From: a virus
IMG/VR virus record: IMGVR_UViG_3300021962_000061
Location: 1-64,000 of that record
DNA length: 64,000 bases
Direction: 5' to 3' (one strand)
The first letter of the stretch is position 1. Each line of letters begins with the position of its first letter. Under the pieces are notes generated by a model, which worked only from the letters and a program-made list of their open reading frames with translations, was not told the DNA's origin and made no database searches. Shown piece by piece: positions 27,847-36,709 of this stretch. The position numbers and the translations under genes were made by a program.

Positions 27847-28944
27847 TTATTTGTCTTTTAGTCCTAACTCTAGGGTTTGCACTTTATCATTAAGATGTTT
27901 GATCGCTTCAATAAGTAGTGGAACTAATTTACTGTAATCCACTGCTTTATAGCCATCTGATCTTAAGTAAACAGCTTGTGGTGCTACCTTTTCAACATCT
28001 TGAGCAACCAAACCTATATCATTATCTGGTTTTGGGCCCACATTTGTTAAATCAGCAATTGCCTCTTTATCCCAGTCAAATTCAACGCCGTTTAATTTTA
28101 ATATCTTTTCAAGACTATTATCAATTAACTTGATATTTTTCTTTAATCTTTCGTCAGATGTATAATAAGCGGTTACATCACCTGTCGCGTAAATTGCACC
28201 ATTCACGTGCAAAGGAGCTTCTGGGTTAGTCACACCACCAACACCAATTCTTGCTGCTGTGTTTGAAATAAACAATGATGCTGTTGTACCACCAAAATTT
28301 ACATTAGCATTGAATCTTACTTGACCGCTACTATTGGCGTTTACGGTGCCTAATGTTAGTGTATCAATTTGTTGTTCGGTTAGATGGGTTAATCGTGTTC
28401 TTACCCACTTATTTGATGATGTGTCATATACAATTGTATCATAAGCAGAATTTGTAGTGTTAGCATACCCAACATTTGAAGTCAAAAGAAACTCGGCCGG
28501 GTCAAGATCAGTACCCTTAACATTTAAATTTGCAAACGCCATATACCCAGTACTGTTTGCTTTTAGCCAACCAGTAGTGGATGAGTAAGTGGATGATCTA
28601 TCAGCAAATCTAAGTTTTGTTGTTGTATCAATTGTTACGTTACCAAGAGCGCTCAAATGACCAATGGTATACAAATTGTATGAACCATCAACAACAACAT
28701 TCGTACTAATTGTAGCATTAGCACCAGCTGGACCTGTTAATGTGTTATTAATAGTTATTGTATTTGCAATAAAAGTACCAAATAATCTAGCTGTGTAACT
28801 GACTGTTGAGTTGCCAGTATTACTTCCTGTTGTATTAGCAGTAATAACAGCATTACTAATAGTCTGTGCTATTTGGTTGGTAATGGAAATCCAACCTGCA
28901 AATGTATCCGTATTTGCATTTATTTCGGAAATTACTACTGACAT
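27847..28944 (-). CDS. Tail fibre with C-terminal S74 intramolecular chaperone
   Basis: 365 residues. The shaft (1 to about 255) is Asn/Thr/Ser-rich beta structure with NTAARIGVGGVTNPEAPLHV. The C-terminal about 104 residues are an S74 (endosialidase-type) chaperone domain. It has TSDERLKKNIK with the putative self-cleaving Ser263 and nearby Lys, the LNGVEFDW and DIGLVAQDVE blocks, VDYSKLVPLLIEAI and a final coiled coil. Such domains trimerise the fibre, then cut themselves off. The start at 28944 overlaps the upstream coiled-coil gene by 10 bases. Confidence 0.9.
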   Translation of the reverse strand: MSVVISEINANTDTFAGWISITNQIAQTISNAVITANTTGSNTGNSTVSYTARLFGTFIANTITINNTLTGPAGANATISTNVVVDGSYNLYTIGHLSALGNVTIDTTTKLRFADRSSTYSSTTGWLKANSTGYMAFANLNVKGTDLDPAEFLLTSNVGYANTTNSAYDTIVYDTSSNKWVRTRLTHLTEQQIDTLTLGTVNANSSGQVRFNANVNFGGTTASLFISNTAARIGVGGVTNPEAPLHVNGAIYATGDVTAYYTSDERLKKNIKLIDNSLEKILKLNGVEFDWDKEAIADLTNVGPKPDNDIGLVAQDVEKVAPQAVYLRSDGYKAVDYSKLVPLLIEAIKHLNDKVQTLELGLKDK

Positions 28945-29150
28945 TTTTTATCCTCAAGTAACATTTGCACTAGCGTTTTTAGTTCTTGCACTTCTGCCTG
29001 TAGCATATTTATTTTGCTATTTTGCTGCTTCCTAAGTTTATATTCCTTCAACTTAGCAGTATTGGTATTTAAAATAGCCCCAGTGCTTTCGTCTTTAATA
29101 TAATCGGGATTTTCTTTAACCCTATAAACTATTGACTGTTCCATCGTCAT
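28935..29150 (-). CDS. Small virion-associated coiled-coil protein (71 residues)
   Basis: The N-terminal SIVYRVKENPDYIKDESTGAILNTNTAKL is a motif seen in short proteins beside fibre genes in marine T4-like phages. The C-terminal half is a coiled coil (INMLQAEVQELKTLVQMLLED). Its ATG overlaps the stop of the upstream gene (ATGA). An alternative ATG lies two codons in. Probably a minor structural protein. Confidence 0.75.
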   Translation of the reverse strand: MTMEQSIVYRVKENPDYIKDESTGAILNTNTAKLKEYKLRKQQNSKINMLQAEVQELKTLVQMLLEDKKCQ

Positions 29151-30850
29151 ACCTGAACCGCAATAACTCTTAGATCGTTGATTTTTGGGTATAGATGTTC
29201 TTTGCCACTATCAGCAGTCATAACAATTTTCACTGCAAACTTTTTAATGACTCTATCATATCCATAACCACCATATGATGGACCACCTGTTGTTCCCCCT
29301 GTTGAATTTGCCGAGTAGTAGACTACAGGAACTGAATTGTTTGATTGATATGCAGCAAATGCATTGCCAGCTAATGCAGCTGTGTTGGCAAATGAATATG
29401 AATACTCTAGGTACTCATCTGGGGCATTTGTGTTTCTTGCTTTATTTGGATCTTCCAATGCCATCTTTGACCATACTTTATCATCAAACTTATCAGGGTC
29501 AGCGGCATTCCATATTTTTGTATAAACGTGAATTTCTGTATTTGCTGGCTTATTAACAGTGATGAAGATTTTTAGATCTTCAGCTTCCATCTCATCCTCA
29601 AGTGTTATAACCTTTGATATATACTTGGCATCAGCACTACCAGCGTTTGTGTGCTCGTTTGTTAAGTTATTATTAATTAAATTTCGAATAGCCACCAAAC
29701 TATTTTTACCATTCAAGTTAATAACAGGCGAAATGAAATTACTATTAGTTGTTAGTGTTGCTTGAATTACAATAGATGAGTTAGATGATGGTGTGCCTGT
29801 TCTGAAGTCATTTCCTGCATTCTGTTCGTCGGTTTCTCCCAACAAATATCTAGGCTGATCTTTATATTCCAACTCAATATTGTTTTCTAGTGTAGCACCA
29901 GTGTCTTGAACGTACTTAGTGCCATTATACACCGCACTCTTAACATTGAGCGAGATATTAGTTAGGGGTAGTTTCTTAATACCAAGTTTTGGAGCAATTG
30001 CATGTATTGGGAACTTGTACAGGCCACTATTGGCAGTATTATGGACTCTTGCCAATCCTAAAATACCCGATCCATTAGCTGTTGGAGCTGACTCATCTGC
30101 TGTTCTCACAAATGCAATATCAGTATTTGCTTGGAAGTTTGCAGATGAATTCTTCAAATACAAAATTTTGTTAACAAGATCTAAGTTTTGTACAGTGGCT
30201 GAGATAGCTGTGTTTACAGCATTGTTTGACCAGCCATACACTTGATCCCCTGATCTGATATCATACTTACCTAACAACGATGAGAAATTATACAGCTTTA
30301 GGATTTCTGTATTTTTATTTCTTAGTGCTGCTGTTCCAGAGGTTGGTGTGAATTTAGCTCTATACAATCTAAATTTAATATCTTGGTTTACAAGATCAGC
30401 ATATTTTTCTTCGTTGCCTGAGAAGTATGCTGTACCAACTAATGGATTTGAACCAATTGGTTTATCATCAGCTATATCACGCTTGCCTAGTTCCCCAACC
30501 CAAATATTGTAATCTGGTGAATTACCAATTGGTCTAACGACAAATCCGTAGCTTTCTGCGGAATCAAGATATACTAACTGATTAAAGGTAAACAATGTTT
30601 CTGATGTACCATCAACAGAAGTTGTAATATTTTCAGGGTCAACAATAATAGTGGACCCAGCAATTGCCTTGCTAGGATCTGGAATACCATTTGTAAGTCT
30701 GACTAGGAAAAGTTCTACACCCAGTGAGTCTGACTTGTTTTTGAAAAACAAACCTAATTTTGAAACAAATACACCTGGAACACCATCTGGTGTTGACACT
30801 TTGAATGTTTGTGTTAAACTAGTGTATTTAATGTTTAATGAACTAGGCAT
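29147..30850 (-). CDS. Conserved virion structural protein (567 residues), fibre/baseplate region
   Basis: The N-terminal 170 residues (LTQTFKVSTPDGVPGVFVSKLGLFFKNK, then VELFLVRLTNGIPDP, then ESYGFVVRPIGNSPDYNIWVGELG) follow a pattern common in cyanophage-type virion proteins: a beta-sandwich that reads like a carbohydrate-binding fold. The C-terminal third (KNSLVAIRNLINNN; DLKIFITVNKPANTEIHVYTKIWN; VIKKFAVKIVMTADSGKEHLYPKINDLRVIAV) resembles the distal part of the same family. Located between the DUF4815 protein and the fibre genes. Function is structural; no enzyme motif. Confidence 0.8.
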   Translation of the reverse strand: MPSSLNIKYTSLTQTFKVSTPDGVPGVFVSKLGLFFKNKSDSLGVELFLVRLTNGIPDPSKAIAGSTIIVDPENITTSVDGTSETLFTFNQLVYLDSAESYGFVVRPIGNSPDYNIWVGELGKRDIADDKPIGSNPLVGTAYFSGNEEKYADLVNQDIKFRLYRAKFTPTSGTAALRNKNTEILKLYNFSSLLGKYDIRSGDQVYGWSNNAVNTAISATVQNLDLVNKILYLKNSSANFQANTDIAFVRTADESAPTANGSGILGLARVHNTANSGLYKFPIHAIAPKLGIKKLPLTNISLNVKSAVYNGTKYVQDTGATLENNIELEYKDQPRYLLGETDEQNAGNDFRTGTPSSNSSIVIQATLTTNSNFISPVINLNGKNSLVAIRNLINNNLTNEHTNAGSADAKYISKVITLEDEMEAEDLKIFITVNKPANTEIHVYTKIWNAADPDKFDDKVWSKMALEDPNKARNTNAPDEYLEYSYSFANTAALAGNAFAAYQSNNSVPVVYYSANSTGGTTGGPSYGGYGYDRVIKKFAVKIVMTADSGKEHLYPKINDLRVIAVQV

Positions 30851-30874
30851 CTAAATTAACCTCTAATTAATAAA

Positions 30875-33800
30875 TTATACATTTCTCAAATTTACTCTAA
30901 GATCGGAGTTCTTGGAATATGGCAATGACCCACTTCTATCACCACCACCAACTACAATAGTATTGTTAGTAGTAGTTGATGAGCTGGCAGTATTTGCATT
31001 CTTAAGAGTAAACACCTGAGAAGTATTACCAATGGAATTTGCATAACCGTTTGACAAGTAGAAGTCAGCCTTAACCAAAACTTTTGTCTCTGCACCAAAT
31101 GTATTGTTTGAATATAATGTCAATATATCATTTTCTACACGTGGTGACGAAGCAATTGAGTTTGACGTTAGACCAGTTATTACCAAGAATGAAGCTCCGG
31201 AACCAGCACTTGTATTTGATGTTGAGTTTGCCAGCACGCTGGAGTTTGAAACTCTAATACGAATCTGGTTAACTGGTTTAATTGTTGTACCAGGTACAAC
31301 ATTGGTATATTCAACATATACAACATCACTTACTGCTGCATTAGCTGTGTTGGCTGTATCGCCATTATTAATCAACTTCAGTGTCGTGCCGCTATCAACC
31401 CAATAATCTGTACCACCTATTTGCAGAACACCATTAATTGCAACTTGAATACTTGTGTTTGTTGAAGTTGTTGATAGAGTAAAGTCATTGTTTGAAGTAC
31501 TATTTGCTACAAACGAATCTGGTGTAGTAATAGTACCGTCTGTGAAATTACCTCTGCCTGTAACTTTTACTAGTACAATGCCTCCAGTTGTATTAGTTTG
31601 GATTGAAGCGTATCCATCTACTTGACCATTAGAGAACTGAATTGTATCACTGTTGGAGTAGTTTGAACCACCTGCTGTTACGTATACCTGTGTGATATTA
31701 GCATACGATATAGCTGGCAAAGGATCACCACTCTGAGTAGTTACTGTCCATACAACATTACCCTGGTAATCAATGGCTGGCTGAGCCAAAATCTTCAGTG
31801 TTGTGTTTGAACCAAGTGACAAGCCAGCATTATATGTTAGCATGTTATATGGTAGTGTATCTACTGCTAAACCAAGACCAATATCTGTTGTGTATTGAGA
31901 CCAGTCGCCATATGCTTTTAGGTCAGAATAATCATCAAACAAACTTGGAATTAATCTTAGCAGCATTCCCTCTGGATTTGTTGGTGTACCAGGAGCTGCA
32001 ATGCCACCAGTCTGCAATAGTTTTGTTAGTCTAATTTGTTTAGCAAATTCTCTTGTTGCACCAGCTGATGTTGTTATTGCCAACGACACAATCACATCTT
32101 CAACCGAATTCAATGTATCGAAGGATATCGTATGGGGCCCAACACCTGTAGCGGTATTTGAAGAGCATGTAATCAAACCAGGAACAGCACCAAAGTTCCA
32201 TGAGTAAGATGTAATTGTACCTTGGTTTGTATAGCTGTCATCAGTAAATGTTAGTACAAATGTACCATTAGCAGTTATGCCATTTGTAACAACTGATGTT
32301 ATAGTTGTATTACCTGTAAATGTATAATGAGCAAACAAGTTAGATGATGGTGTTGTGTTACCTGGTTGTGGATTGCCTGGATTTTTAGGTGGATCATTGG
32401 CTGAAATGTCAATTGTAAAGAATGTCTGCGCAATGGATTCATCTGAACCAGCAGCTAGTGATTCGCGATTAACCAATGTTAATTTGTGAACACCAACCTT
32501 AATTGTAGCAGCTGGAAGAATAAATTTACCAATAATTTCACCACGCGAATCACTAACTAATGGTGTACCCCATGGTGTAGTTCTTGTAACGAATGTTTCA
32601 TCCTGAGCATTAGGTGTTGAACTTAGTTCACCCAATGCTGCTTGTGAGGTCAAATTGTATTGATTATCAATAAACAAATAGTGAGTTGTATTTGGCTTCA
32701 AGCCATAGGCCTTAAAGGCAAATACACTTTCTTTTGCTTGATACAATACACTTGGTGACATTGTAACATTATCATTGTCGCCAAGAACATCGTTCAAATC
32801 AATCTGCTTAGATGTAGCAATAGGTGTAGATGTTTGATCTCTAATTTCATTAAATGCTTTACCACTTGTATCGCGATACTGGAACAAGTCACCTGCGCCG
32901 CCTATGTACATATAATCTGTTGGGTCAATATTTAAGCGCCAGAAGCCATACTGGGCTATACCCGGCACTATCGAGTTTTGACCTGAATTCATATTGTTGT
33001 ATGCAAGTGAAGGTCCATTGGTACCAGTAACAGCTGCTGGAGGTGCTAGGTAGTCAACGCGAGTCGACTTCAATGGTCTTAGATCAATGGTACCCGCCCA
33101 AGACAAAGGAACACCCGATACGTTCAATGGTTCAGATGCGTTAGGCTGCTCTAAGAATACTTCTTCCGTATACGCAAGAGTAATCATACTACCTGTTGCT
33201 TGAACATTAGAGTATGAGTTTGTATTAGTATCAAATTCAACATCAACAATTTCTGGATGGAAAGGTGGTCTTAGTAAACCATTCTTTTCATCAATAGCTG
33301 CTCTATAGTCTGGATCTTCAGTTCTACCAAACACATGACTGTTGAATGGATCAACAAAGAAACCATTTTGGAATCTTTGATTACCTGAGCTATCGGCAAT
33401 AGTTGTTTGTAATGCAACCTTTTCTAATAAGTTTAAAGTTGTATAATATTCTAGTCTCTCAATTCTCTGTTCAAGAATCGAAATGTCACGCATTGTGAAA
33501 CGCTTATGTGTTAACAAATTTAGCTGAGTGATGTAGTGGAATTTAGGCTTATTGACGAATTGTTTTTCGGCATCTGTTAATGAAGGATATGGAGGAATAT
33601 CAACTTCAGCAATATTCAACACATCAGAGTTCATTGGAGATAGTCTTGGTGCTACATCCGGCAGCCCTTCTTCGACTTGGAACAACTTATCGCTTGTTAA
33701 TACAAGTCTATCCTTTCTACCTAGGTAGTATGTAAAGTTAGATGATAGGACTGATGTTGGGAAAGGATTGTAATTTGTTGTATTGGAATTGAATGTGTTA

Positions 33801-36697
33801 GTAACAGGTGGGTTAACTGTAGCTGTTGTAAATTCAGCTGTTAGGTTAGCTGTATTTGATTTGTATGGTCGGAAGTCAATTACATCTCTTAGATCATAGC
33901 TTGTATTTGCTGTAGAAGAGAAGTACTTTGGAATTTCCCATGTTCTGATATACAAACTTGCATTAGCATTTAATGTGTCGTTTGCTGGATAAGAATCAAC
34001 AGAGAAGAAACCTTCACCAGTTGTAGCATTTACAACAAAGCAATCAAATTCAACCAACATATGGACGTTAGCTAAACTGCCAAGACCTGACAATGGGTTG
34101 ATCGATAGGGTTGCATGGTCATAATGGGTATCATTTTGGCCATCATTTAGTGCAAACTTATTAACCTGGTTTTGTAAGATATTAAAGTTGGATGAATTAG
34201 TGCCAAAATATACACCTGTTAGGTTGAATACATCCGGTATACCTAAATTCCACGGACCAGTTTCTCCACCAGCATTATTTGCTGTATTAATAATTACAAC
34301 TCTCTTTCTATTAACATCCTTCTTCAATTCGCTTGCTTCATTATTGTAGGCATAGAATCTTACAGCTACATTAGAAGTACCAACATATGTGGAGCCTAGA
34401 TTAATTGTTGCTGTTTCTCTATTAACAGCTACTGACAATGATCTCTTTGAACCAGCTGAAGTGTTAAGAGCAATATGTGATCCTTCTACATGTATTCTTC
34501 TATATGTGTTTGCCACTGCTGTTACGGCAGAATCTACAGTCATTGTTGTTGCGTCTGTAATTGCAGTGATTCTTCTTGTTTGGCTTGCACCAATAAATTC
34601 AATATATTCACCTACAACAAAGTCTTCATTAAATGTTGTTGTAGTACCTGTAATAATATTAGTTGCGGATGCTGCAACTGTGCCTGCTAAGTTGGCAGAC
34701 GAAGCATTTGCATCTAACAAGACTACATCTGCTAGTAGTTTAGAAGAATCAGAACCGTCACTGAAGCCAACGATGCCCTTCAATGCGCCAATACCAAATG
34801 TTATAGTGCCACCGGAAATTAACTGGGCAGTTGTATTTGCTGCTGTATAGAAATAATTAGTATCAAACACGTTGTTTGAATTTCTCAGATTTTTTACAGC
34901 ACGAGCATTCAGATTAAATAGCAGTTGTGGTACAGATGATTCCTTAACGACAGCTAGGCTGTTATCTAGAACAATGTCGGCAAATGCCTCTGTGTTAGTT
35001 GAGTTTGCGGTACCACTGTGGTAAACAATTGATCTAATGTCCTGTGGATTAGATCCATTATTCATTCTGATATTAAACAAATACAATCTATACTGGGAAG
35101 TTGGTTTGCCTTTTGTGCTATCAAATGTGTCGTTAAACTTAACAGCTCTCACATTAGCGTAGCCAATGATTGAACCTGTTGCAGCGGCACCAGGAGATCT
35201 ATTTCCTGACACAGCATCTTGAGCTGCTGAGTATAAGACCACCTCTGTTGATTGGTTGACAGGGAAATAACCCCTAACCTCATCCACAACATAATAATTA
35301 CCATACGATACAGTAATTAATGCTTCATTTACAGATAATGTATCTGTGCCTCTTCTACCAACAACATTAAGGTTGTCTAGCAATTCAATTCTCTTACCCT
35401 TGACATAGGCAAGACCTTGTGTCACTTCATATACCATATTATTGGTGCTAGTGAAGTCTGGTTTTGTTGTTACACTAAATGGTTTGATTACATAATGGCC
35501 TGATTCTTCGTATGTTCTTTTAGCTAGTTCTTCACCCAGTGTGTTGAACTGAGTATCTGTTCTTTGGAACACAGGTCCATTATTTGAAAATTCTACAATT
35601 GGGAATGCAATATCAGTGTTTGAAATTGTATTTGCGCCAGTCTTATTACGCGAAATCAACGTTGATGTTAGCTTTAGTCTATGAGCACCGGGTGCATTGA
35701 TATTTGGTGTACCAGAAGCATTGTCATATAAGGAGCTGTCTGTTGTTTCTTTTACAATTTCTTCACTAGTATTAAAATATAATACCTTACCAGCAGGATC
35801 TCTTCCATTTTCATTGACGATAGTCAAATGTGACTCAACTTTAATAAAATGACCTTTGTGGAAAACAATACCAGGGCTAACAGCTACACCATAAGCAAAC
35901 CCTTTTGAGTCATAAAGGGATGCGTTTGTAGCTAAGACTTGAACTGAGTCAATAAATGAGTTAGAGTATGGGATTAAATTAATACTGTCAATTGTTGCTG
36001 AAATATTTGTGTCTGTTGATACAACTACTGTTTCACCAGCTGCAAATTTCTTTCTTACATTTCTTAATTCAACAAAGGAGCCGGAACCATTAGCGTATGC
36101 ATTAACAATAAAACCACGTGCAAGTGATGTTTGGTTAATAATTCTTGCGCCAGTTGGAAAATTCAAGCTATTAGCTGTTGAAGCAGAAGTTATCTTCAAA
36201 ACAGTCTTATCAATGTAGGTCTTGCCAGGTATGTAAATATTTAAATATTCACCTTCAGCAAATGTTCTTTCGTTGTTGCTACCTGGTTGCGTATACTTAA
36301 CAAAAAATCTAGCAGGATTTGCTGTTGCTGAAAACCCCTCTCTTGCAGCAACAATTTGTGCTACAACACCAGTAGTATTACCAACAGCAATGGCATTAAC
36401 AAACTGAGTGTTTGTGGATGATAGTGATGTATTTGTAACAAACTGATCAGCAATTGAAACAAAATCAATATCTGGAAGATAGGAAATACCACATCCTTTA
36501 ATAATTGTGCCATCTTTAAAGATGTGCTGGCCAAATCTCTCAATTTGATTTTGTAGAATTGATTGAGCTTGGTTTAGTTCACGAGCTTGGACGGCAACGG
36601 ATGGTCGGAATAGAATTCTGTGGAAATTCTTATTCTCATTGTAATCATCAAAATACGGGGACGCATTTAATGTTGTATTTGCTATGTCAAGGGCCAT
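30875..36697 (-). CDS. DUF4815-type giant baseplate/fibre protein (1940 residues)
   Basis: The N-terminus FHRILFRPSVAVQARELNQ, with QNQIERFGQHIFKDG, is the diagnostic start of the DUF4815 family of T4-like marine phage virion proteins. The middle contains a helical block (HKRFTMRDISILEQRIERLE) and a beta domain near residue 1400. A PKD-like segment (about 1500-1600, SYSWNFGAVPG) is followed by a GGSNYSNSD domain shared with gp18 and the gp7-position protein. 'AINGVLQIGGTDYWV' is a common fibre unit. Probably connects the baseplate to fibres. The extra C-terminal about 450 residues are unusual. Confidence 0.85.
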   Translation of the reverse strand: MALDIANTTLNASPYFDDYNENKNFHRILFRPSVAVQARELNQAQSILQNQIERFGQHIFKDGTIIKGCGISYLPDIDFVSIADQFVTNTSLSSTNTQFVNAIAVGNTTGVVAQIVAAREGFSATANPARFFVKYTQPGSNNERTFAEGEYLNIYIPGKTYIDKTVLKITSASTANSLNFPTGARIINQTSLARGFIVNAYANGSGSFVELRNVRKKFAAGETVVVSTDTNISATIDSINLIPYSNSFIDSVQVLATNASLYDSKGFAYGVAVSPGIVFHKGHFIKVESHLTIVNENGRDPAGKVLYFNTSEEIVKETTDSSLYDNASGTPNINAPGAHRLKLTSTLISRNKTGANTISNTDIAFPIVEFSNNGPVFQRTDTQFNTLGEELAKRTYEESGHYVIKPFSVTTKPDFTSTNNMVYEVTQGLAYVKGKRIELLDNLNVVGRRGTDTLSVNEALITVSYGNYYVVDEVRGYFPVNQSTEVVLYSAAQDAVSGNRSPGAAATGSIIGYANVRAVKFNDTFDSTKGKPTSQYRLYLFNIRMNNGSNPQDIRSIVYHSGTANSTNTEAFADIVLDNSLAVVKESSVPQLLFNLNARAVKNLRNSNNVFDTNYFYTAANTTAQLISGGTITFGIGALKGIVGFSDGSDSSKLLADVVLLDANASSANLAGTVAASATNIITGTTTTFNEDFVVGEYIEFIGASQTRRITAITDATTMTVDSAVTAVANTYRRIHVEGSHIALNTSAGSKRSLSVAVNRETATINLGSTYVGTSNVAVRFYAYNNEASELKKDVNRKRVVIINTANNAGGETGPWNLGIPDVFNLTGVYFGTNSSNFNILQNQVNKFALNDGQNDTHYDHATLSINPLSGLGSLANVHMLVEFDCFVVNATTGEGFFSVDSYPANDTLNANASLYIRTWEIPKYFSSTANTSYDLRDVIDFRPYKSNTANLTAEFTTATVNPPVTNTFNSNTTNYNPFPTSVLSSNFTYYLGRKDRLVLTSDKLFQVEEGLPDVAPRLSPMNSDVLNIAEVDIPPYPSLTDAEKQFVNKPKFHYITQLNLLTHKRFTMRDISILEQRIERLEYYTTLNLLEKVALQTTIADSSGNQRFQNGFFVDPFNSHVFGRTEDPDYRAAIDEKNGLLRPPFHPEIVDVEFDTNTNSYSNVQATGSMITLAYTEEVFLEQPNASEPLNVSGVPLSWAGTIDLRPLKSTRVDYLAPPAAVTGTNGPSLAYNNMNSGQNSIVPGIAQYGFWRLNIDPTDYMYIGGAGDLFQYRDTSGKAFNEIRDQTSTPIATSKQIDLNDVLGDNDNVTMSPSVLYQAKESVFAFKAYGLKPNTTHYLFIDNQYNLTSQAALGELSSTPNAQDETFVTRTTPWGTPLVSDSRGEIIGKFILPAATIKVGVHKLTLVNRESLAAGSDESIAQTFFTIDISANDPPKNPGNPQPGNTTPSSNLFAHYTFTGNTTITSVVTNGITANGTFVLTFTDDSYTNQGTITSYSWNFGAVPGLITCSSNTATGVGPHTISFDTLNSVEDVIVSLAITTSAGATREFAKQIRLTKLLQTGGIAAPGTPTNPEGMLLRLIPSLFDDYSDLKAYGDWSQYTTDIGLGLAVDTLPYNMLTYNAGLSLGSNTTLKILAQPAIDYQGNVVWTVTTQSGDPLPAISYANITQVYVTAGGSNYSNSDTIQFSNGQVDGYASIQTNTTGGIVLVKVTGRGNFTDGTITTPDSFVANSTSNNDFTLSTTSTNTSIQVAINGVLQIGGTDYWVDSGTTLKLINNGDTANTANAAVSDVVYVEYTNVVPGTTIKPVNQIRIRVSNSSVLANSTSNTSAGSGASFLVITGLTSNSIASSPRVENDILTLYSNNTFGAETKVLVKADFYLSNGYANSIGNTSQVFTLKNANTASSSTTTNNTIVVGGGDRSGSLPYSKNSDLRVNLRNV

Positions 36698-36709
36698 TCC
36701 TTTACTCCA

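Noticed and set aside
29006-29013. AATAAATA motif inside the 71-residue gene
   Set aside because: One mismatch, within coding sequence and 60 bases from the next start; not strong enough to list.
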